Below are positions 23,860 to 31,260 of a stretch of 64,000 nucleotides of DNA, piece by piece. Positions within the stretch are counted from its first letter, which is position 1; every line of letters starts with the position of its first letter. The position numbers and the translations under genes are program-made. The DNA is from Treponema bryantii (GTDB taxonomy: Bacteria > Spirochaetota > Spirochaetia > Treponematales > Treponemataceae): assembly GCF_900113965.1 (NCBI RefSeq), contig NZ_FORI01000007.1:176270-240269 (forward strand). Direction: 5' to 3'. The notes below the pieces were generated by a model. That model ran no database searches. It was not told the origin of the DNA and saw only the letters and a list, made by a program, of their open reading frames with translations.

Positions 23860-24533
23860 ATCCTCTGTTCCTCCAGCACTTTGTTAAAAGCATCCGGCAT
23901 TTCCTGTATCATTTCTTCTCCCATAATCGGAACAAGATCTTCTTTCCAGAATACAGGAATGTTCAGTTCATGAGCCTGTTCTGTCAATGAATAAACCCAC
24001 CCGGGATCTGTTTTAACAGTCCTGCTCTTTGCACCTGTCATGGTTCCCACCACAATCCAGTCAATGCCTGTAAGATCAACCTTACCCGGATTATCGAACA
24101 AAGGCTCAAAGGTAACATGATATTTTTTTGCCTTCACATTGCTCCGTAGTGCATCAATACGCCATAACTCAGACTTTCTCGTAACTGTAACGCCAAACCA
24201 TGCATTATCAAGATTTGTTTCAAAAGACAGAAGATCCGGTCGTTTGGTAAGAAAAAGAAACTGGTGCTGAGGATTCTCTGCTATCTTTTTAAAGACTTCC
24301 TCTCGCCATTCCTCATGCCAGCCCGAGAGATCGCTCATACCGGTCAGCAGAAAATTCTGCGGCTTTTTCTTTTCCATCATACGAAGCTTGCCTTGAAAAA
24401 ACTGTGGCTTTTCAAAATCATCTATGATGTGATAACGCCTCGTATTGTTTCTGGCATAGCAGTACGGACATCCAACAGTGCACCCTATAACAAGATTCAT
24501 GTTCTGAATCTGATCTTTAATACAGATACTCAT
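23835..24533 (-). CDS. DUF5131/Gp37-like radical SAM-type protein
   Basis: The N-terminus carries G-C-T-V-G-C-P-Y-C-Y-A, a C-x3-C-x2-C iron-sulphur motif. It is followed by F-L-L-T-G-M-S-D-L, F-L-F-L-T-K-R-P and W-F-G-V-T-V, the signature run of the DUF5131 (phage Gp37/Gp68) family. Length (232 aa) is normal. It overlaps the MarR gene start-stop by 4 bases upstream and the SPL-like gene by 25 downstream. Two radical SAM genes under one regulator suggests a shared modification or repair reaction, not identified. Confidence 0.82.
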   Translation of the reverse strand: MSICIKDQIQNMNLVIGCTVGCPYCYARNNTRRYHIIDDFEKPQFFQGKLRMMEKKKPQNFLLTGMSDLSGWHEEWREEVFKKIAENPQHQFLFLTKRPDLLSFETNLDNAWFGVTVTRKSELWRIDALRSNVKAKKYHVTFEPLFDNPGKVDLTGIDWIVVGTMTGAKSRTVKTDPGWVYSLTEQAHELNIPVFWKEDLVPIMGEEMIQEMPDAFNKVLEEQRIWNNQKSK

Positions 24534-24967
24534 TTGTCACTCCATTCCTCAAGGTTTACCCTGATGCGGTTAAGATACTCTTCAAACTGAAGAATCTCTT
24601 TATCCGTAAAATCACGATAATAAATATTCCCCATCTCATTGGATACGGAGTCATAAGCTTCTTTAAGTTCTTTGGTTTTATCTGTGAGGAACAGAAGAGT
24701 TTTTCTCTTATCAGCTTCATCCGTTTTGCGGCTTATCAGTCCGTTTTTTTCCATCCGCTCAAGCATGGTCGTAAGTGAAGTAATTGCAAGTCCGCTTTTC
24801 TCGGAAATAATTTTAATAGGAACACCATCTTCCTGCCATAAGACATAAAGAATTCTTCCCTGAGCTCCGTTAAATGCATCAATGTTTTTTTCTGCCAGTA
24901 TCCTTTCAAATATACGATCACCCAGCTGTTTTATTTTTGTAACAAGAAATCCACCATTTGTTTTCAT
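24530..24967 (-). CDS. MarR-family regulator
   Basis: A 145-residue winged-helix protein: G-A-Q-G-R-I-L-Y-V-L-W-Q-E-D-G, then I-S-E-K-S-G-L-A-I-T-S-L-T-T-M-L-E-R-M-E-K-N-G-L-I as the recognition helix region, and the wing D-E-A-D-K-R-K-T-L-L-F-L-T. It is the first gene of a three-gene operon with the two radical SAM genes. A long palindrome containing its ribosome binding site lies just upstream and is the likely autoregulatory operator. Confidence 0.9.
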   Translation of the reverse strand: MKTNGGFLVTKIKQLGDRIFERILAEKNIDAFNGAQGRILYVLWQEDGVPIKIISEKSGLAITSLTTMLERMEKNGLISRKTDEADKRKTLLFLTDKTKELKEAYDSVSNEMGNIYYRDFTDKEILQFEEYLNRIRVNLEEWSDK

Positions 24968-24971
24968 AATT

Positions 24972-25016
24972 AAATACTCCTATATCGTAGTTTTATACTA
25001 CCATATAGGAGTATTT
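24972..25016. promoter_or_regulatory. Long palindromic operator of the MarR operon
   Basis: AAATACTCCTATAT (24972-24985) and ATATAGGAGTATTT (25003-25016) are perfect 14-bp arms, with a GTAG/CTAC inner pair between them. The left arm, read on the minus strand, contains the AGGAG of the MarR gene. This is the expected form of a MarR operator, and as RNA it could also hide the ribosome binding site. Confidence 0.75.
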
Positions 25017-25086
25017 ATATCAAGCACATATATCATAACTTCCAATTTTGTGTTCCAGCATTCATCACGACAAACAGGAATTTGTA

Positions 25087-25500
25087 TCACAGAACCATCA
25101 GCAATGTTCCAGCTCCAATCAGGATACACCCTATCACTGACTTAAAAGTAAATTCTTCATGCAGAAAAACAAACGCCAGTATCAGCGTAATGACAACGGA
25201 CAACTTATCAATCGGGACGACTTTTGAAGCGTCTCCCATCTGCAAGGCCTTGTAATAGCAAAGCCATGAGGCACCAGTAGCAAGGCCGGACAGAATCAGG
25301 AAAATCCAGCATTTCTGGCTAATGTCTTTTATTCCGGCTTGCTGATGAGTAATAAATACCATTCCCCATGCCATGATAACAACAACCATCGTACGGATCG
25401 CAGTAGCCAGATTCGATCCGACACCTTCAATTCCTATCTTTGCCAATATTGATGTCAGTGCGGCAAAGATTGCCGAACCAAGCGCTAATAAAAACCACAT
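25087..25500 (-). CDS. EamA/DMT-family transporter (single-unit, 137 aa)
   Basis: Five hydrophobic segments with the EamA pattern: A-I-F-A-A-L-T-S-I-L-A-K-I-G near the start, A-S-W-L-C-Y-Y-K-A-L-Q-M-G-D-A-S-K-V-V-P-I-D-K-L-S in the middle, and V-F-L-H-E-E-F near the end. One EamA repeat instead of two matches the small paired or dimeric members of the drug/metabolite transporter superfamily. The substrate is unknown. AAGGAGTATCACT precedes the ATG. Confidence 0.85.
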   Translation of the reverse strand: MWFLLALGSAIFAALTSILAKIGIEGVGSNLATAIRTMVVVIMAWGMVFITHQQAGIKDISQKCWIFLILSGLATGASWLCYYKALQMGDASKVVPIDKLSVVITLILAFVFLHEEFTFKSVIGCILIGAGTLLMVL

Positions 25501-25692
25501 AGTGATACTCCTTCAAATCCCGATTTATCAATTTAATATGCTAATAATCATACTACAATTCTTGGTACAATGACAAACTGATATTGACTTATGTCTTTAA
25601 TAAATGTGTAGTCAGAAAAAGGAAGCAATCAGTCTGATTGCTTCCTCATAAATCTAAATTATCATAGAATACCCATATTTACAGAAAAAATT

Positions 25693-25945
25693 TCAAACTC
25701 TCACAGAAGATCCAAAATCCGAACCGCTGTTTGCGTTATAGAAAGTGGCAGAAACAACTATGAGCGGTTTAATCTGGCCTTTTGAAATCATATTGTCAAA
25801 GACGTTTTTGATTTCCGATGAGGCTAGATTGAAAGCGGCCGTCAAAGACCTCTTTTGGGAAAATGTGACTGTATGTAACCCGCCAGACTTCATCTAAAAG
25901 AGTATACCATTCATATCCGTCTTCTTTTCTAACGTATCCGCAAAT
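25693..25945 (-). pseudogene. Decayed esterase-like gene
   Basis: One frame contains V-F-D-N-M-I-S-K-G-Q-I-K-P-L-I-V-V-S-A-T-F-Y-N, characteristic of the feruloyl/acetyl-xylan esterase (esterase D-like) family just before the nucleophile region. An overlapping frame reads E-D-G-Y-E-W-Y-T-L-L-D-E-V-W. Neither holds a full domain, and the downstream catalytic part is absent. The stretch is a frame-broken remnant. Confidence 0.4.
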
Positions 25946-25977
25946 TAAATTTAAGTTTAGCTAATTATTGCACACAT

Positions 25978-26160
25978 TAAATCCATTCTCCACGAATTTT
26001 ATAAGGCGTAATTTCAATATTCCATGGAAGAAGTTTTTTCCAGTCCTCTTTTGTCTCACAGAAAAGTGCTTATTCAAAAACATTCCTGAGATAGTCTTTT
26101 GAATTCAGGCCGTTAAGTTTGTTTATAGCTGTTTGAAAAGAAACCTTTTGCAGATACAGA
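25978..26160 (-). pseudogene. IS66-type transposase C-terminal remnant
   Basis: On the minus strand, Q-T-A-I-N-K-L-N-G-L-N-S-K-D-Y-L-R-N-V-F-E ends in a stop. After a short gap, W-K-K-L-L-P-W-N-I-E-I-T-P-Y-K-I-R-G-E-W-I follows to a final stop. The Y-L ... V-F-E and L-L-P-W-N pattern is what I expect at the C-terminus of IS66-family TnpC proteins. The rest of the transposase and the terminal repeats are not seen. Confidence 0.45.
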
Positions 26161-26183
26161 TGATATTGTACCGAATAAAATCG

Positions 26184-26202
26184 TTATATATAGAAGAAAG
26201 TT
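26184..26202. repeat. 19-bp direct repeat, left copy
   Basis: TTATATATAGAAGAAAGTT is identical to the copy at 27260-27278. The two flank the InlB-repeat lipoprotein gene, so recombination or slippage may have inserted or duplicated this segment. Confidence 0.55.
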
Positions 26203-26234
26203 GCGCATTTTTGTCATAATTCCTGCTCCTTATT

Positions 26235-27236
26235 TTATTGCTTTGTCCAGCTTGTATCCTGAGCTGCACCGAATGCCAGATAGCCATGTAATCTTAATGA
26301 TGTTGTTGAAATACTTGTGATTGTATATTGCTTTCCTTCAAGATAGTCTTCACTACAATTTGAAAGTGTCAGGAACTTACCGTAACTGTTTTCAAAGCTG
26401 GTCCATTCAAAGGTACTTTTCTGCAGTATTGAACCATTCTTGTAAACTTTAAGTTCACCAGTCTTATCTGCATTAAAGACAAGATAAGAGTTCCCGTCTT
26501 CCCAGCGACCCATTAACTTGTAATCAAGAGCTGAACCACTGAATCCTTCTACTGTAACTGTGATACTGCATGACCAGCTTTTAGAACTGTCATCCCAGTC
26601 AATGGCTTTTACGATTGCAGAACCAGGTCCAATCGCTGTAAGACTTCCACTTCCAAGTTCAACCACATCAGAGCCGCTCTGAATCTCGTGGTAAACTGAA
26701 CTTTCACCAATCAATGAAGCAAGATTTACTGTATCTCCTACCTTCATTGAATATGAAGTGACAGAACTAAAATCCAGAGCTGAAGCATATCCTACGTCTT
26801 CTGAACCACTGTTTTCTGTCTGCTTATAAGTTGCATAAAGAGTCACAGTTGAAGTTACTTTGAATGAAGCACCTGCTGCATAGGCAGTTCCACTTCCATC
26901 TGCACTGGTATTCCATTTATCAAACTCGTAACCAGCTCCGTTCTCGCCATAACTGTTTCTTTGATAGCGGGTCATTTCTGTCGCACAAGAAGGAAGAGTT
27001 ATATTCTGTCCTTCGTTTGCTTTCATTGATGAAGGCGCTGTGTTCTCTGTTATATCACAATAAATAACCTCGTCAGTATCTTCCGGAAAGTTCAAATCAA
27101 AAGAAACTGTATATTCTGTTGTGTTTACAGATGGCTGAGTTTCATTCTGATTTCCGTCGTCTGCTGTATTCATCTGACAGGATGCCAGTAATGCAAACAC
27201 ACTGACTGCTGCTATAGTTTTAATTACTTCTTTCAT
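26235..27236 (-). CDS. Lipoprotein with InlB B-repeat and Ig-like region
   Basis: The N-terminal signal ends in L-L-A-S-C, a lipobox with the cysteine about residue 20. After a polar linker comes one InlB-type repeat (Y-E-F-D-K-W-N-T-S-A-D-G-S-G-T, then L-Y-A-T-Y-K-Q). A bacterial-Ig-like stretch follows (I-G-P-G-S-A-I-V-K-A-I-D), then a beta-rich C-terminal domain (Y-K-L-M-G-R-W-E-D-G-N-S-Y-L-V-F-N-A-D-K-T-G). It is probably anchored to the outer membrane and exposed. The gene is flanked by exact 19-bp direct repeats. Confidence 0.82.
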   Translation of the reverse strand: MKEVIKTIAAVSVFALLASCQMNTADDGNQNETQPSVNTTEYTVSFDLNFPEDTDEVIYCDITENTAPSSMKANEGQNITLPSCATEMTRYQRNSYGENGAGYEFDKWNTSADGSGTAYAAGASFKVTSTVTLYATYKQTENSGSEDVGYASALDFSSVTSYSMKVGDTVNLASLIGESSVYHEIQSGSDVVELGSGSLTAIGPGSAIVKAIDWDDSSKSWSCSITVTVEGFSGSALDYKLMGRWEDGNSYLVFNADKTGELKVYKNGSILQKSTFEWTSFENSYGKFLTLSNCSEDYLEGKQYTITSISTTSLRLHGYLAFGAAQDTSWTKQ

Positions 27237-27259
27237 TTCAAATACTCCTCTTAAGTTGC

Positions 27260-27278
27260 TTATATATAGAAGAAAGTT
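27260..27278. repeat. 19-bp direct repeat, right copy
   Basis: The same 19 bases as at 26184. This copy reaches the last codon of the leftward 110-aa gene. Confidence 0.55.
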
Positions 27279-27609
27279 ACTCTTCTGTTTTAGCTAATAT
27301 TTCTTCCTGCTTTTTCAAGATTTCCCAGATTACTGCTGGCCTTACTTCCAGTTTATTTTTCTCGCATACTGAAATTGCCCACATTCCGTTTTCCATTGCA
27401 GTTCCCATTTTGAAGCATCTTCGATATGCAGTTTCATCAAGCGGAATTATCTGTGTCTTTCCTTTTATGAGAGGAAGGGTGTCTTCTTCCAGTATGATGT
27501 TGTCATCAATCTCGTCTGCTGTATAAATCTGCTTCTTTGTTCTGACAAAGACTAAGTCCGGGTAGCGTTCTAAAAACTCTGACCAGGTTTCTGTTATTTC
27601 TTTGCTCAT
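27277..27609 (-). CDS. Hypothetical protein, 110 aa
   Basis: A soluble acidic protein with no signal sequence (S-E-F-L-E-R-Y-P-D-L-V-F-V-R-T-K-K-Q, and a C-terminal helix V-I-W-E-I-L-K-K-Q-E-E-I-L). Its ATG overlaps the stop of the upstream 157-aa membrane protein gene by 4 bases, so the two are coupled. It is the third gene after the MobC-like protein. Function unknown; its position suggests a conjugative-element accessory gene. Confidence 0.6.
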   Translation of the reverse strand: MSKEITETWSEFLERYPDLVFVRTKKQIYTADEIDDNIILEEDTLPLIKGKTQIIPLDETAYRRCFKMGTAMENGMWAISVCEKNKLEVRPAVIWEILKKQEEILAKTEE

Positions 27610-28079
27610 AACTCCCCCATGTCTCTGTAGCGGATATTTCCCAAATCTTTTTTAACAGATTTAGAAACCACTGTGTAAATCAGATCTTTATCATCCGATT
27701 GTTCGTAGCGGACAATATCCAGATTTACAACTTCATCACCTATATAAACCAGCACTCTTCTTTTCTCGCCGTTGCCGCTAATCAGAAATTCACAACCAAA
27801 AGGCTTTTTTTCATCTCCGTGATATAAAGCCTTTTCCATACTGTACTTGTATACATCCTTATAAACTGCTACCTGAGATTTGGAATCAAACTTGAGTACC
27901 TGTTCTCCACCGTCATCATCAATACAGTTAAAACCGAGCGGGTACATCTTCATCTGCTGCCCCAGATACTTTTCTTCTTCTGTAGGCTTAAGCAAAAAGT
28001 ATGCTCCGCTTATCACAAAGAAAAGACAAATTATTCCGAATATCTTACCGAGATTTTTTAACAGGTTTATCAGTACCAT
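27606..28079 (-). CDS. Membrane-anchored hypothetical protein, 157 aa
   Basis: One N-terminal membrane segment (G-K-I-F-G-I-I-C-L-F-F-V-I-S-G-A-Y-F-L-L) anchors a mainly beta-rich soluble domain, probably facing the periplasm. GGAGG precedes the ATG, which lies inside the 3' end of the MobC-like gene (35-base overlap). The coupled trio (RHH, membrane protein, small soluble protein) is transcribed away from the T4SS operon. No family is recognised. Confidence 0.6.
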   Translation of the reverse strand: MVLINLLKNLGKIFGIICLFFVISGAYFLLKPTEEEKYLGQQMKMYPLGFNCIDDDGGEQVLKFDSKSQVAVYKDVYKYSMEKALYHGDEKKPFGCEFLISGNGEKRRVLVYIGDEVVNLDIVRYEQSDDKDLIYTVVSKSVKKDLGNIRYRDMGEL

Positions 28080-28335
28080 AAGCCTTAGCCTCCTTTGCTA
28101 CCATCAGGTCAGAAGAATCCACGTACAAGTTATCAAAGGATTCGATATGATACTGACCGCCCCTGCGAATCAGTTCCCGCAGGTATTTATTTACTGACAT
28201 GTTGCATTGAGCAGCATGTTTTTCCAAAAGTTCAGCTTCTTCAATCGGAAGATTCACTGTGTAGTGCTTGGTTTTTGATCCGGTGGCTTTTCTGCCTGAT
28301 CCCGGACGTGCTCCACCTCTTTTTTCTTCTGGCAT
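28045..28335 (-). CDS. MobC-like ribbon-helix-helix protein
   Basis: 96 residues. A basic glycine-rich N-terminus (G-G-A-R-P-G-S-G-R-K) is followed by a ribbon-helix-helix: Y-T-V-N-L-P-I-E-E-A-E-L-L-E-K-H-A, then M-S-V-N-K-Y-L-R-E-L-I. This resembles MobC/relaxosome accessory proteins and plasmid repressors. It lies divergently from the T4SS operon, and two 21-bp direct repeats sit between them. I infer binding there to regulate the operon or to assemble at oriT. No relaxase gene follows it. Confidence 0.7.
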   Translation of the reverse strand: MPEEKRGGARPGSGRKATGSKTKHYTVNLPIEEAELLEKHAAQCNMSVNKYLRELIRRGGQYHIESFDNLYVDSSDLMVAKEAKAYGTDKPVKKSR

Positions 28336-28382
28336 CCATCTCCTCCTGTGCGAGGCCGCCTGTATGTGCGGTCACTTTGATA

Positions 28383-28466
28383 TAATTACTAACTTTTTCA
28401 AACCTAAATATAATATAAGCACACCTGGGCTATTTGTCAATGAAATAATTACTAATTTTTTCAAAA
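28383..28466. promoter_or_regulatory. Two 21-bp direct repeats, candidate RHH operator or oriT
   Basis: ATAATTACTAACTTTTTCAAA (28383-28403) recurs at 28446-28466 with one difference, a C-to-T change. Start-to-start spacing is 63 bases, six helical turns, so a protein would meet both copies on one face. The location between divergent mobC-like and tra genes fits an operator or relaxosome site. Confidence 0.55.
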
Positions 28467-28516
28467 ATCCTATTTTATTTTATATCTCTACATTTTTATT
28501 TTCTTATATGTACTAC

Positions 28517-28545
28517 TTGATGTTTTTGTATACATTCTGTATATT
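28517..28545 (+). promoter_or_regulatory. Probable sigma-70 promoter of the T4SS operon
   Basis: TTGATG at 28517, a spacer of exactly 17 bases and TATATT at 28540. The predicted start site is about 40 bases before the TTG start of traG. TGTATACA lies in the spacer and could serve as a small dyad. Confidence 0.55.
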
Positions 28546-28590
28546 ATAAATGTAACAAACGAAATCGCCTGCCCAAGGTTAGGTTTTGTT

Positions 28591-30813
28591 TTGAAAGAAA
28601 AAGAAGAATTTGCCCGTCATGACCCGGACAAGTCTCAAAAATTTTACTGGCTAGCAGTTTTAAACTGGTTTGTGCCAATTTGCCTTGTTTTTACAGGGTT
28701 AATAATCACTACACAAAAATTTGCACCCCTGATGAACTACGACCCGAACGTTGTAGGTCATCCAGTTTTCACTACCAAAGATGGATACAGAGTTTACAAT
28801 CCTCTTGTATTCATAATTGGCATGATGAAGTATGCCTTTAATGAAACTTATTCAGAATACTTCTTTCAGGCTATTCCCCCAGCCTTCTTCTGTCTGATTT
28901 CTGCGATTGTTCTTTTTGTGCTCACAAGTATTTTTGTAAATGCACATCAGAAAAATCAGCACATTCACGGAACTGCCCGTTTTGCTACCCGTAAAGACCT
29001 TAAGAAATACGGAATGCTTCAGCAGCATGGGGTTGTATGCGGTGAACTTTCAGAAGCAAGAGTGAATTACAAAATTGATGCAGAAAAAGCAGCTCTCACT
29101 CTTCACTGTAAGAAACCGGCACCTCTTGTCTGTCATTCGGGAAGAACAAATACTCTTTTGATTGCTCCTACCCGTTCGGGAAAAGGTGTTTCCTGCATAA
29201 TTCCAACTCTATTGAATTACGGGATTCCGGTTTACAAGTGGATAAAGAAAAAGATTCTCTTCTTCAAAATCAGGACAAAGAAAGAAGTGAGCGGAAGAGG
29301 CAGTGTAGTTGTCTTTGACCCAAAGGGTGAAAACTGGGCAGCAACTGCAGGCTATCGTTCTAAGTTCAGCCGTGTAATCCCTTTCCGTCCTCTGGACCCG
29401 GATAATAAAACTGCTCATTACAATCCAATCTGGGAAATTCCAGATTCCCCTAGTGAAGCCTTCAGCTGGGCTGATACTATCGGCGAAATCTTCTTTGGTG
29501 GAGACACAGCAAAAGCAGCCACCGATGGTGCAACACAGTACTTCAACAATACTGCCCGCGACATTTTCTCTGGAGTTGTAATGCATGTTCGCTTTTCAAA
29601 AGACATTCCCTGGAAAGATAAGAATCTTGCCACCGTTCTTCATATTTTCTCATCTTCAACAAAGGATGATGAAAAGGAAGGCGAAGAAGAAAACTCAAAG
29701 GGGCCAGGCTGGGAAATGCTTGAAGCCATGATTAATGCTGACCACGGAAATGAACAAATCCATCAGCTGATTGTGGAAGCTGCAAACCGAAGCAAAATTC
29801 AGACACCTAAAGAGAGGGCATCCACCTACTCTACTGTCTTTAGTAAGATTTCGCTTTTCCAGGACCCACTTCTGGCACAGGCAACAGCATATTCAGATTT
29901 TAGCGTTGATGATTTTATCAATTCCAAGAACGGAATCAGTTTGTACCTGATTGTTCCCTACAACCATATCAAACGAATCAGTCCGGTCTTCAGAATGATA
30001 ATCACCTTTATGATTAAGAAGTTCTCGGCTGGTGAAACAAACGCGAATGAAGTAAAGCTTAAGATTCCTTGTCTTTTCCTTCTCGACGAATTCCCTGTGC
30101 TTGGATTTTTTCCTGACATCGCGTTAAATGCTGGAATTTTGGCAGGTTATGGGGTCACCTTCTTTATAGTCTGCCAGGCCTTGAATCAGATTATCGATGT
30201 TTACGGCGAAAACCATCCTTTTCTGGATCACTGTAAAACAATCATCCTTTATGCACCCGGTTCACTTAAAGATGCAAGAACCTTTAGTGAATCAATCGGA
30301 AACCGTTCGGTGCTTCTGGATAACATCAGCGCAAGCGGAAATAAGTTTCAGGTGGGTTTTAACAATATTTCCCGTTCAAGTCAGGAAACAAGCACTTCAC
30401 TTATCAATCCTGATGAGCTGATGAAGCTGGAGTTCAGCCGGGCAATTATCATGAATCAGGGAATGCCGCCTTATAAGGGCAAGAAGGTTGTGTACTACGA
30501 AGACCCGCGTTTTAAGACAAAGGCCTTTATGCCGGTTCCTGATTTTAAGGTGATTATGAATCAGATAAAGGGATTACCAAGTAATAGAAGGACTAAGAAG
30601 CAGGCGGGGGCGTTGCGGGGGTGTCCCCCGCTAGAAGGGGTAGCGACCAACGAAGTGGGCGCGCAGGGGGAGACTTCCCCCTCCTCTAAAGACCTGATTC
30701 TGAACACTAAGCCTGTAGAAAAGGAAAGCACTCAGCAGGCAATTGAAAGAATTGAAGCCATTGATGTAATCAGAGTTATTCCGGCTGATTATGACGTTTT
30801 CGCGGAGGACTAG
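28591..30813 (+). CDS. traG: Type IV coupling protein, VirD4/TraG family
   Basis: 740 residues, beginning with TTG; the next in-frame ATG is 48 codons later, inside the protein. Two N-terminal membrane segments lie about residues 20-40 and 95-117. Walker A is P-T-R-S-G-K-G about 193 and Walker B is F-L-L-D-E-F-P about 496, within the usual TraG fold (G-S-V-V-V-F-D-P-K-G-E-N; Y-G-V-T-F-F-I-V-C-Q). It feeds the relaxosome into the secretion channel at the inner membrane. An in-frame GC-rich palindromic insert lies near the C-terminus (30,601-30,690). It is first in the operon. Confidence 0.93.
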   Translation: MKEKEEFARHDPDKSQKFYWLAVLNWFVPICLVFTGLIITTQKFAPLMNYDPNVVGHPVFTTKDGYRVYNPLVFIIGMMKYAFNETYSEYFFQAIPPAFFCLISAIVLFVLTSIFVNAHQKNQHIHGTARFATRKDLKKYGMLQQHGVVCGELSEARVNYKIDAEKAALTLHCKKPAPLVCHSGRTNTLLIAPTRSGKGVSCIIPTLLNYGIPVYKWIKKKILFFKIRTKKEVSGRGSVVVFDPKGENWAATAGYRSKFSRVIPFRPLDPDNKTAHYNPIWEIPDSPSEAFSWADTIGEIFFGGDTAKAATDGATQYFNNTARDIFSGVVMHVRFSKDIPWKDKNLATVLHIFSSSTKDDEKEGEEENSKGPGWEMLEAMINADHGNEQIHQLIVEAANRSKIQTPKERASTYSTVFSKISLFQDPLLAQATAYSDFSVDDFINSKNGISLYLIVPYNHIKRISPVFRMIITFMIKKFSAGETNANEVKLKIPCLFLLDEFPVLGFFPDIALNAGILAGYGVTFFIVCQALNQIIDVYGENHPFLDHCKTIILYAPGSLKDARTFSESIGNRSVLLDNISASGNKFQVGFNNISRSSQETSTSLINPDELMKLEFSRAIIMNQGMPPYKGKKVVYYEDPRFKTKAFMPVPDFKVIMNQIKGLPSNRRTKKQAGALRGCPPLEGVATNEVGAQGETSPSSKDLILNTKPVEKESTQQAIERIEAIDVIRVIPADYDVFAED
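30601..30690 (+). repeat. GC-rich double-hairpin insert inside traG
   Basis: Two tight hairpins, GCGGGGG-TGT-CCCCCGC and AGGGGGA-GACT-TCCCCCT, lie 50 bases apart in a stretch far richer in GC than the gene around it. The reading frame stays open and encodes an odd G-A-L-R-G-C-P-P-L-E segment. This looks like an in-frame insertion of a small palindromic element into a tolerant tail. Confidence 0.65.
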
Positions 30814-30816
30814 AGC

Positions 30817-31260
30817 ATGGGAAAAAATGAAGATGAAAAACCTGGACGTCTTGGTTCAACTGCGTCCGTAAGATTCAAGCCGCATACTGAATACCTTTTG
30901 GACTTGAAGAAAGATGAACTTGGAAAAAGCAGATCAGACACAATCAGATACATTGTGGACTGCTATTTTGATAAAGAGGTTCAGGACCCGGAACTCATTT
31001 TTGCGTCCTTAAACGACACAAAGCAGAGGGTTCAGGAGCTTGAGCGCCGTTTGAATCTGATAATGGTAGTTTTACTTGAACAGACAAAACGGCAGATACA
31101 GATGCTTCCTAATCGTAAGGCGGTTCCAGACGACGTAGCCGAAATCGAATTCGACAGATTCCTTGAGGCTGTGGAGCAGGAAATCAAAAAAAGCGACAGA
31201 GGAAGCATTGAATCAATGGTGCTGGATATTTACCAGCGCAGTGCAATGGGAGGTAACTAA
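30817..31260 (+). CDS. Ribbon-helix-helix protein with coiled-coil tail
   Basis: Residues 15-60 form a ribbon-helix-helix (A-S-V-R-F-K-P-H-T-E-Y-L-L-D-L-K-K-D-E, then S-R-S-D-T-I-R-Y-I-V-D-C-Y-F). A coiled coil follows (V-Q-E-L-E-R-R-L-N-L-I-M-V-V-L-L-E-Q-T-K-R). GGAGG precedes the ATG, 3 bases after traG. In Trb-type operons a small DNA-binding protein sits between coupling protein and TrbB in some elements. It may regulate the operon or connect the relaxosome to TraG. Confidence 0.65.
   Translation: MGKNEDEKPGRLGSTASVRFKPHTEYLLDLKKDELGKSRSDTIRYIVDCYFDKEVQDPELIFASLNDTKQRVQELERRLNLIMVVLLEQTKRQIQMLPNRKAVPDDVAEIEFDRFLEAVEQEIKKSDRGSIESMVLDIYQRSAMGGN

Noticed and set aside
30197..30421. Second reading frame inside traG
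   Set aside because: It is in another frame of a strongly conserved coupling-protein region and is a shadow.
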